A program made the translations under genes and the position numbers. Below, one piece after another: positions 6,028 to 11,414 of a stretch of DNA of 11,414 nt. The first letter of the stretch is position 1. Every line of letters starts with the position of its first letter. This DNA comes from Acidobacteriaceae bacterium (GTDB lineage Bacteria; Acidobacteriota; Terriglobia; Terriglobales; Acidobacteriaceae), in contig PKXI01000404.1 in assembly GCA_003133425.1 (NCBI GenBank), forward strand, positions 22,933-34,346, written 5' to 3'. The notes under the pieces are model-generated. The model was not told the origin of the DNA. It ran no database searches and saw only the letters and a list, made by a program, of their open reading frames with translations.

Positions 6028-8088
6028 TCAGTCGGCGCCGATGTGTTGTGAATCCACGCCAACGGCCTGGTTTGGGTGGTCGCTCTCAATTCGGCTGTTC
6101 AATACTTCAATGGCTTTTGCGGCGGTGCAGTGGTGAACATGCTCGCCGCCAATCATTACGGTGGGGCCGCTTTCGCATTTCTCGAAACAGAATCCGGCCC
6201 GCACATCGAGGCGCCCTTCCAGTCCGTTCTGTTCCGCATGGCGCAGAACTCCGTTCAGCACATCCTGTGAGCCCTTAAGGAAACAGTTGGTTCCCAGGCA
6301 CACGCTCACTTTGAGCTTGTCGTCGCCCTGCGACCGCATCAGCGAAAGAGATTCATCCGCGATCCGGCGACGGCTTTGGTAAGTGGTGTGCAGAAGATGA
6401 TGCGCCTTTTCTCCTCCAATATCTCCAAGGAACTTGGCATAGCAATCAGTGATGAACACATTGTCCTGCGACTTGTGCAGTTGCAGCATCTTGTCCGCGT
6501 TATACAAACCTTTCGTCCGCAGCGCTCGCGAGTCGCGCGAAGTGCTCACTGGCTGCCCGGCGCCACCAATACACCCGCCGGGGCACGCCATCACTTCAAT
6601 CAAGTCGTAGTGGCTCTTGCCCGCCCTCACCTGTTCAGCAACAACACGGGCGTTCCGCAATCCATGAACGACAGCCAGTTTGAGTTCTGAGCCGTTGACC
6701 GTGATGGTCGCCTCGCGGAGTCCCGAATCGCCGCGCACCTGCTGGAATTCGACCTGGTCCAGTTTCGTTCCTGTGACTTTTTCAGCTGCATAGCGCAGCA
6801 CGGCTTCCATTACTCCACCTGAGTTTCCAAAGATCACACCGGCGCCTGTATAGAATCCAAACGGCATGTCGAACGATTCAGGCTGCAACGTGTCGAACAT
6901 GATGCCGGCGGACTGGATCATCTGGGCCAGTTCCTGTGTGGTCAGCACATAATCGACGTCGGGGTCGCCATCCACGCCCATCTCCGGGCGCTGCGCTTCA
7001 AACTTCTTGGCCGTGCACGGCATGATGGCGACGACTTTCAGGTTCCTGCGCTCGATCGTGAGTTGATCGGGAAGCATGGCCTTCACGAGCGAGCCGAACA
7101 TCGCCTGCGGCGAGCGGCACGTAGAAAGATTCGGGAGCAATTCCGGAAAATACTGCTCCGCATACTTCACCCAGCCGGGGCAGCAAGAGGTGAACATCGG
7201 CAGCGTTCCGCCTTGCGCCTTCCGCTCCAGGAACTCCGTCCCTTCTTCGATGACCGTAAGATCGGCAGCGAACGATGTGTCGTAGATCTGATCGAAGCCG
7301 AGGTGCTTGAGGGCTGCCGCAATTGGTCCGGTAGTAATCTCTCCAGGTTTCATGCCGAAGCACTCGCCCAGACCAACGCGCACGGCCGGCGCAATCTGCA
7401 CGATCACCTTCTTCGCGGGATCCGCAAGCAAATTCCAAACCTCATCGACCTCCGACTTGATCGTCAGCGCACCCGTGGGACATACGCTGGCGCATTGTCC
7501 ACAGTTGACGCATTCAACGTCACCAAGCTGTTTACCGAAGGCCGGCTGCACGCTGACCTCATGCCCGCGATGCGTAAAATCGATTGCCCCAATGCCCTGA
7601 ATCTCCGTGCACATGCGCACGCAATCGCCGCAGAGCACGCACTTGTTCGGATCGCGAACCAGCGACGGCGAAGATTCGTCGAGCGCAACTTGTTTGTGCA
7701 CTGACTTGAAGCGCACCTTCTTGATCCCCAGCCTCTGAGCCAGGCTCTGCAGTTGGCAGTTGGCGCTGCGCGGACATGTCGGACAGCTTTGATCGTGATT
7801 TGCCAGCAGCAACTCCACCGCGATGCGGCGGATTTCGCGGATCTCGGGAGTAGTAGTCTGAACCTTCAACCCCGGTTCGGGTACTGTGGAGCAAGCGCCC
7901 ATGATTCCGCGGCCCTCCACTTGTACCAGGCACAGGCGGCATGCGCCGTATACACTGAGTTCGGAGTGATAGCAGAATGTGGGCAAGTCAATGTTGGCCT
8001 TGCGGACAAGTTCGAGCAGGTTTCGCTCGCCTTCAATCGCTATCGTTCTTCCATCGATGGTCAAAGTTGGCTGGGTGACCTGGTTCAT
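6028..8088 (-). CDS. hydA: Catalytic subunit of bifurcating-type [FeFe] hydrogenase (group A, HydA)
   Basis: 686 residues. N-terminal plant-type [2Fe-2S] domain (Cys39/50/53/66); His-ligated [4Fe-4S] site (His98, Cys102, Cys105, Cys111); two [4Fe-4S] ferredoxin sites (Cys150/153/156/160 and Cys193/196/199/203); H domain, about 215-570, with canonical loops FTSCCPGW (299-306; proton-relay Cys302, ligand Cys303), MPCTAKKFE (356-364; Cys358, Lys361) and EVMACPGGCIGG (498-509; Cys502, Cys506); then a fused thioredoxin-like [2Fe-2S] domain (Cys597/602/634/638). This architecture matches HydA of trimeric HydABC enzymes, which couple H2 to NAD(H) and ferredoxin together. All residues needed for catalysis are present. 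The ATG at 8088 is four bases after the hydB stop, with GAAGGG upstream; a start 17 codons earlier would run into hydB and lacks family support. Cytoplasmic, no Tat signal. Bifurcation is inferred from architecture and the HydB/HydC neighbours. Confidence 0.97.
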   Translation of the reverse strand: MNQVTQPTLTIDGRTIAIEGERNLLELVRKANIDLPTFCYHSELSVYGACRLCLVQVEGRGIMGACSTVPEPGLKVQTTTPEIREIRRIAVELLLANHDQSCPTCPRSANCQLQSLAQRLGIKKVRFKSVHKQVALDESSPSLVRDPNKCVLCGDCVRMCTEIQGIGAIDFTHRGHEVSVQPAFGKQLGDVECVNCGQCASVCPTGALTIKSEVDEVWNLLADPAKKVIVQIAPAVRVGLGECFGMKPGEITTGPIAAALKHLGFDQIYDTSFAADLTVIEEGTEFLERKAQGGTLPMFTSCCPGWVKYAEQYFPELLPNLSTCRSPQAMFGSLVKAMLPDQLTIERRNLKVVAIMPCTAKKFEAQRPEMGVDGDPDVDYVLTTQELAQMIQSAGIMFDTLQPESFDMPFGFYTGAGVIFGNSGGVMEAVLRYAAEKVTGTKLDQVEFQQVRGDSGLREATITVNGSELKLAVVHGLRNARVVAEQVRAGKSHYDLIEVMACPGGCIGGAGQPVSTSRDSRALRTKGLYNADKMLQLHKSQDNVFITDCYAKFLGDIGGEKAHHLLHTTYQSRRRIADESLSLMRSQGDDKLKVSVCLGTNCFLKGSQDVLNGVLRHAEQNGLEGRLDVRAGFCFEKCESGPTVMIGGEHVHHCTAAKAIEVLNSRIESDHPNQAVGVDSQHIGAD

Positions 8089-8092
8089 CTGG

Positions 8093-9991
8093 CTATATCC
8101 CTTCAACCGCGTGTATCTTGCAGGCTGTTGCGCACGCACCGCACTTGATGCACAGTTCCGGATCGATGTGGTGCGGCTTCTTCTTTTCTCCGGTAATGGC
8201 TTGAGTTGGGCAGGCCTTGATGCACAAACCGCATCCCTTGCACTTCACCTGGTTGATCTCCGGCCGCAGCAGCGCCTTGCACCGGCCCGTACGGCAGCGT
8301 TTCTCGAAGATGTGCTCTTCATATTCCTTGCGGAAGTAGCGCAATGTCGAGAGCACCGGGTTTGGCGCCGTCTTTCCCAGGCCGCACAATGAACCGGCCT
8401 GCACCGCGTGTCCAAGCTTCTCCAGCAGGTCAATCGTGCCTGCATCGGCGCGTCCTTCAATCACGTCGTCAAGCAGCGCAAGCAGTTGTTTTGTTCCTTC
8501 CCTGCATAGCACGCACTTGCCACACGATTCGCGCTGCGTGAACTCCATAAAGAAGCGCGCAATGCTCACCATGCACGTGCCTTGGTTCATTGCTACCAGG
8601 CCGCCCGAGCCCACCATTGCACCGACAGATCGCAGCGACTCGTAGGCGAGTGGAAGATCGAGATGTTCCTCAGTCAGACATCCGCCGGAGGGACCGCCGA
8701 TCTGCACGGCTTTGAAGCCGGTCTTCCATATCTTTCCGGCATCGTCCGTGACTCCGCCGCCGATGTTCAGAACTATCTCGCGCAGCGTGGTGCCGAATGG
8801 AACTTCAACCAGGCCCGTGTTAGCCACGTGCCCGGTAAGAGCAAATGTCTTGGTGCCCGGTGAGTCCTTTGTTCCGATGCTGCGGAAGACCTCAGGGCCT
8901 ACGTTGAGAATGCGGGAAACGTGTGCCAGCGTCTCAACGTTATTGATAATCGTCGGCTTGCCCCACAACCCGCTTTGTGCGGGGAATGGCGGCTTTGGTC
9001 TTGGCATGCCGCGCTGGCCCTCGATGGATGCGATCATGGCCGTCTCTTCGCCGCAGACGAACGCACCGGCGCCTTCCATCACTTCACATTTCACGGGCAG
9101 GCCTGTGCCAAAGACGTTCTTTCCAAGGATGCCCTCGCGCTCGGCATCCGCAACTGCGCGACGCATGCGCTCCACTGCCAGCGGATACTCGGCTCGCACG
9201 TAAACCAGGGTCTCGGTGGCGCCGATCGCCCGGGCCGCAATCATCAGGCCTTCAATCACGCTATGCGGATTGCCCTCCATCACGGAGCGGTTCATGAACG
9301 CGCCGGGATCGCCCTCGTCGCCGTTGCAGAGGACGTATTTCTTCGTAGAGTTCTGTACTCTCGCCGCGTCCCACTTGCGCCCGGTTGGAAAGCCGCCGCC
9401 GCCGCGGCCGCGCAATCCGGAGTCCGTGATCGTCTTGCATATTTCTTCCGGCGACATTTCGACAAAGGCTTTTCTCGCCGCCTGGTAGCCGCCGTGGAGA
9501 ATGTACTCGTGAATGTCCTCGGGATCGAGGAATCCACATTCGTGCAACACCAGGCGATTCTGGCGCGAGTAGAAGGGATTGTCCTCAAGCCCGCGACAAC
9601 TTTTGCGCGTCGACGGATCTTTGTAAAGAAGCCGCTCGACAACATTCCCCCCGGCGAGAGTCTGCTGCACAATCTCCGCAACGTCTTCGCTGCGCACCTT
9701 TGTGTAGAGAATGCCATCCGGCAACACCGAAACAAGCGGTCCCATCTGGCAAAAGCCCTGGCAGCCGCTCTTGGACAGCCGCACCTCATCACCGGCGGCT
9801 TCGGGCCGAAGCTCGAGAATCACACGCAGCCCGGAGTTCGTAATTTCACGTTTGAACTGCTCGAAGACCTTCATGGCCCCATTGGCCATGCATCCGGTTC
9901 CCGCGCAAATAACCACGCGGCGCACCTGGGCAAGCGTGGCGCTTCCGTTCACATTTCCAGACACAAACGGGATCAGTTCCGCATTAGTCAT
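8093..9991 (-). CDS. hydB: NuoF-like NAD(H)/FMN subunit of bifurcating [FeFe] hydrogenase (HydB)
   Basis: 632 residues. Thioredoxin-like [2Fe-2S] domain at the N terminus (Cys29/34/77/81); NuoF-type FMN and NAD(H) core with GLRGRGGGGFPTGRKW (192-207) and CNGDEGDPGAF (222-232); SLBB region, about 375-460; a [4Fe-4S] site (Cys490/493/496 and Cys536); and a C-terminal two-[4Fe-4S] ferredoxin domain (Cys584/587/590/594 and Cys614/617/620/624). A Cys566-x4-Cys571 pair just before the ferredoxin domain resembles the zinc-site region described for HydB of trimeric bifurcating hydrogenases. Role: exchanges electrons with NAD(H) through FMN and connects to HydC and HydA. The domain layout is that of HydB/HndC rather than respiratory NuoF, which lacks the N- and C-terminal extensions. 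The ATG at 9991 overlaps the hydC stop by eight bases and has GAGG six bases upstream; a longer in-frame start at 10069 would be buried in hydC. Confidence 0.96.
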   Translation of the reverse strand: MTNAELIPFVSGNVNGSATLAQVRRVVICAGTGCMANGAMKVFEQFKREITNSGLRVILELRPEAAGDEVRLSKSGCQGFCQMGPLVSVLPDGILYTKVRSEDVAEIVQQTLAGGNVVERLLYKDPSTRKSCRGLEDNPFYSRQNRLVLHECGFLDPEDIHEYILHGGYQAARKAFVEMSPEEICKTITDSGLRGRGGGGFPTGRKWDAARVQNSTKKYVLCNGDEGDPGAFMNRSVMEGNPHSVIEGLMIAARAIGATETLVYVRAEYPLAVERMRRAVADAEREGILGKNVFGTGLPVKCEVMEGAGAFVCGEETAMIASIEGQRGMPRPKPPFPAQSGLWGKPTIINNVETLAHVSRILNVGPEVFRSIGTKDSPGTKTFALTGHVANTGLVEVPFGTTLREIVLNIGGGVTDDAGKIWKTGFKAVQIGGPSGGCLTEEHLDLPLAYESLRSVGAMVGSGGLVAMNQGTCMVSIARFFMEFTQRESCGKCVLCREGTKQLLALLDDVIEGRADAGTIDLLEKLGHAVQAGSLCGLGKTAPNPVLSTLRYFRKEYEEHIFEKRCRTGRCKALLRPEINQVKCKGCGLCIKACPTQAITGEKKKPHHIDPELCIKCGACATACKIHAVEGI

Positions 9992-10562
9992 GGCAATCCT
10001 CGGCTGAGGGTTGCTCAGCGGCAACGACGGTGGCGTTCTCGAGCAGCGTCTCCATTGCCTTGATGTCATCCACCAGGCGCACGGCGCGCTCAGGAGTGAT
10101 CTGCCCGTACACTTGCTCGTCGATCACAACCACCGGGGCCAGTCCGCAAGCGCCCAGACAGGCAACCGTTTCCACGGTGAACATCATGTCGGGTGTGGTC
10201 TTGTTCTTTTCGCTCGTGCCTAGCTTCTTGTGCAGTGCGTCCAGCACTGGAAGGGACTGCTTGACGTGGCAGGCTGTTCCGTCGCAGATCCGGATGACGT
10301 GTTTTCCTTTCGGCTCCAGCGCAAAGTGCGCGTAGAACGTGGCCACTCCAAATATGCGTGCCGGAGGAACATCCAGCGAGGTAGCCACGTAGGTTAGCAC
10401 TTCTTCCGGCAGATACTGATATTCGTGTTGAATCGCCTGCAGGATCGGAATCAACCCTGAAGGGCGGCGTCCGAAGCGGTTGAGAATACTGCATACCTTC
10501 TCGAACTTTTCCGCGCGATCAACCTTCTCCGCGCGATCAACGGCAATGGGCATCGACGCCAT
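9984..10562 (-). CDS. hydC: NuoE-like [2Fe-2S] subunit of bifurcating [FeFe] hydrogenase (HydC)
   Basis: 192 residues. N-terminal helical bundle of the NuoE family (about 20-80, including LPEEVLTYVA and FGVATFYAHF) followed by the thioredoxin-like fold with the [2Fe-2S] ligands Cys93-x4-Cys98 and Cys135-x3-Cys139 (CDGTAC, CLGAC). Role: small electron-carrier subunit next to HydB's FMN in HydABC-type complexes. Its ATG directly follows the rex TAG with no spacer, and AAAGGAGG eight bases upstream lies inside the last rex codons, so expression of the two is linked. An oddity: residues 8-19 are a perfect tandem of the six-residue unit VDRAEK, from an 18-base duplication. The last 20 residues are an Ala/Glu-rich tail beyond the fold. 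HydC and NuoE cannot be told apart by this protein alone; the neighbours decide. Confidence 0.95.
   Translation of the reverse strand: MASMPIAVDRAEKVDRAEKFEKVCSILNRFGRRPSGLIPILQAIQHEYQYLPEEVLTYVATSLDVPPARIFGVATFYAHFALEPKGKHVIRICDGTACHVKQSLPVLDALHKKLGTSEKNKTTPDMMFTVETVACLGACGLAPVVVIDEQVYGQITPERAVRLVDDIKAMETLLENATVVAAEQPSAEDCHD
10507..10542 (-). repeat. 18-base tandem duplication in the 5' end of hydC
   Basis: Two head-to-tail 18-base units (10507-10524 and 10525-10542) differing at only two positions, encoding VDRAEK twice in frame. It lengthens the flexible N terminus ahead of the NuoE helical domain and leaves the reading frame intact. Confidence 0.85.
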
Positions 10563-11267
10563 CTAGACGGCCTCCTTTTCTTGAATGGGCACATGGAATC
10601 GCCTGGCCAGCTTCCAGGAAAGCGAAGCCAGTGTCGAGTAAAGATCTTCGTTGTGCACGATGATGTATTCCGGAACCCTCAGCTTTACGGGAGCAAAATT
10701 CCAGATTGCCTGGATGCCCCCCTTCACCATTTCATCCGCCACGGCTTGTGCCACTTCCGCGGGGGTGGTAATGATTCCCAGATGAATACTCATCCGTTGG
10801 GCCAGATCGCCAAGCTGATCCAGTGACAGTACCGCCTTTCCGTGGATCCATTGGCCGATCTTTGCCGGGTCGGTGTCGAAAGCAGCCACGATCCGCAGAC
10901 CGAATTTAGAGAATCGCTCGTGGCCAAGCAGTGCAGTGCCCAGATTCCCCGCCCCCACAAGAAACGCCTCGTTGATGTTGTTCCAGCCCAGAAAAGTCTC
11001 GATGGCCTGGATCAGTTCCGGGACTGAATAGCCCGTCTTCGGCTTGCCGATGATCCCCGTGTATTGCAGATCCTTTCGGACTTGAACCGGGATAAAGCCC
11101 AGATCCCGGCCGATCACGCTGCAGGAGGTCCGGGTAATCCCCTTGGCTTCAAGGTCCACCAGGTGGTGGTGGTACTGGGGCAGCCGGGCCAGACTTGGTT
11201 GCGGAATCGAAGGCGCTTCTGGCCGTTTGACTGGCAACAGATTCGATAAATTTATATCGATAACCAT
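10563..11267 (-). CDS. rex: Redox-sensing transcriptional repressor Rex
   Basis: 234 residues. N-terminal winged helix (about 21-85: SLARLPQYHHHL, then recognition region SVIGRDLGFIPVQVRKDLQYTG), Rossmann NAD(H)-binding domain with GAGNLG (105-110) and an Asp at the end of the second strand (Asp131) expected for NAD rather than NADP, the NFAP motif (190-193), and the C-terminal swapped helix (HNEDLYSTLASLSW). Family role: dimer that binds DNA when NADH/NAD+ is low and releases it when NADH rises, derepressing NADH-consuming pathways. As the first gene of a hydrogenase operon it fits control of H2 production by NADH, and the inverted repeat at 11300-11317 suggests autoregulation. Start: ATG at 11267, leaving about 20 extra residues before the usual Rex start; no clear Shine-Dalgarno precedes it. 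An upstream in-frame TTG at 11387 would read through the operator and is not supported. Confidence 0.96.
   Translation of the reverse strand: MVIDINLSNLLPVKRPEAPSIPQPSLARLPQYHHHLVDLEAKGITRTSCSVIGRDLGFIPVQVRKDLQYTGIIGKPKTGYSVPELIQAIETFLGWNNINEAFLVGAGNLGTALLGHERFSKFGLRIVAAFDTDPAKIGQWIHGKAVLSLDQLGDLAQRMSIHLGIITTPAEVAQAVADEMVKGGIQAIWNFAPVKLRVPEYIIVHNEDLYSTLASLSWKLARRFHVPIQEKEAV
10571..10578 (-). promoter_or_regulatory. Strong Shine-Dalgarno for hydC inside the rex coding end
   Basis: AAAGGAGG on the minus strand, eight bases ahead of the hydC ATG. It is formed by the final codons of rex (Glu-Lys-Glu-Ala region), so ribosomes finishing rex pass directly over it. It is the best ribosome binding site in the window. 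Confidence 0.8.
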
Positions 11268-11414
11268 AGATCGAGTGTAGGGCAGGGCATTTTTGAATTC
11301 CGTGACAGCGGTCACGAAGCTCGTAGGTCGGCGACATCTTCGTAGGAGAGGCGATGCCCAGAGATGGCTTGGTGGCTTTTGAATCAAATATTTATTAGGG
11401 GTATTTACTTGACG
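11268..11414 (-). promoter_or_regulatory. Presumed promoter region of the rex-hyd operon
   Basis: The only intergenic stretch in the window, 147 bases to the right edge, with no convincing ORF on either strand. Its distal part (11376-11400) is AT-rich, unlike the surrounding coding DNA. On the minus strand TACACT at 11274-11279 could serve as a -10 element, which would put transcription start at or next to the rex ATG and explain the missing Shine-Dalgarno by leaderless translation, but no good -35 is found at 17 bases. An alternative start in the AT-rich part would give a leader of about 110 bases. I cannot decide between them. Confidence 0.45.
11300..11317. promoter_or_regulatory. Probable Rex operator (inverted repeat)
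   Basis: CCGTGA-N6-TCACGA: the 16-base core is a perfect 6+6 inverted repeat, CGTGAC and GTCACG around AGCG. It keeps the spacing and GTGA/TCAC core of the Rex site (TTGTGA-N6-TCACAA) with G/C-leaning outer positions. It lies 33-50 bases before the rex start, where a bound repressor would block the promoter. A CRP/FNR-family protein could also bind a GTG-N8-CAC site of this kind, so the assignment rests mainly on the adjacent rex gene. Confidence 0.6.

Noticed and set aside
7063..7704. Plus-strand open frame of 213 codons opposite hydA
   Set aside because: Overlaps the cluster-binding core of hydA; composition is that of a shadow frame.
8089..8139. Seventeen-residue extension of HydA from 8139
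   Set aside because: Runs into hydB and adds residues before the [2Fe-2S] domain that family members lack; the ATG at 8088 has a GAAGGG upstream.
8921..10063. Long plus-strand open frame of 380 codons opposite hydB and hydC
   Set aside because: It lies entirely antisense to well-supported genes, its translation has no recognisable domain and is rich in His/Arg/Ala as expected for a shadow frame in GC-rich coding DNA.
9992..10069. Longer hydB start at 10069
   Set aside because: Would extend 78 bases into hydC; the ATG at 9991 has GAGG at six bases and begins at the normal domain boundary.
8093..10562. hydB and hydC as a fragment of a respiratory complex I operon
   Set aside because: HydB carries the extra N-terminal [2Fe-2S] and C-terminal two-[4Fe-4S] domains of bifurcating hydrogenases, and no other nuo genes are present.
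11268..11387. Forty-residue N-terminal extension of Rex from a TTG at 11387
   Set aside because: It would translate through the operator-like repeat, has no family counterpart, and the ATG at 11267 already leaves more than the usual Rex N terminus.
11378..11388. TTTGAATCAAA palindrome as an FNR box
   Set aside because: FNR sites need TTGAT-N4-ATCAA; here the arms are separated by one base, so the spacing is wrong, and such an AT-rich 11-mer can arise by chance.

Overview
This window is essentially one long minus-strand operon for a soluble, probably electron-bifurcating [FeFe] hydrogenase, with its own regulator, its full maturation set and a second, sensory-type hydrogenase. Every gene reads right to left and they are packed with gaps of about 20 bases or less, or with 4-14 base overlaps. 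In transcription order: rex (redox repressor), hydC (NuoE-like), hydB (NuoF-like), hydA (catalytic group A [FeFe] hydrogenase), hydG, hydF, hydE (the three H-cluster maturases), a small thioredoxin-like [2Fe-2S] protein, a PAS-containing HydS-type hydrogenase, and the first 58 codons of a SpoIIE/PP2C-type phosphatase that runs off the left edge.

Organism: moderately GC-rich, ATG/GTG starts, good GGAGG-type ribosome binding sites, an anaerobic or facultative bacterium able to make or use H2. Rex plus trimeric HydABC plus HydS is best known from Firmicutes and Thermotogae, but the base composition does not look like a classical Clostridium. Acidobacteriota or another GC-richer environmental phylum is my guess only; nothing here (no rRNA or other marker gene) fixes the taxonomy.

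Layout: 11268-11414 is the only real intergenic region. It holds a good inverted repeat (11300-11317) resembling a Rex operator, about 33 bases ahead of the rex start, and is the presumed promoter of the whole operon. 8093-11267 encodes Rex and the diaphorase half (HydC, HydB); 6028-8088 the catalytic subunit; 2177-6006 the maturases; 1-2165 the sensory module.

How it fits together (inference from the families): HydB takes electrons from or gives them to NAD(H) through FMN, HydC and the HydA/HydB Fe-S chains link this to the H-cluster in HydA and to ferredoxin. HydG, HydE and HydF build the diiron subcluster for both HydA and HydS. Rex reports NADH/NAD+ and HydS, whose active-site pocket has lost the usual proton-relay cysteine, probably reports H2 or redox state through its PAS domain to the translationally coupled phosphatase. 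The most notable points are this two-input control in one transcript, the altered H-cluster pocket of HydS (including a glutamate where catalytic enzymes have the cyanide-contacting lysine), and the pairing of HydS with a free-standing copy of the [2Fe-2S] domain that is fused to the end of HydA.
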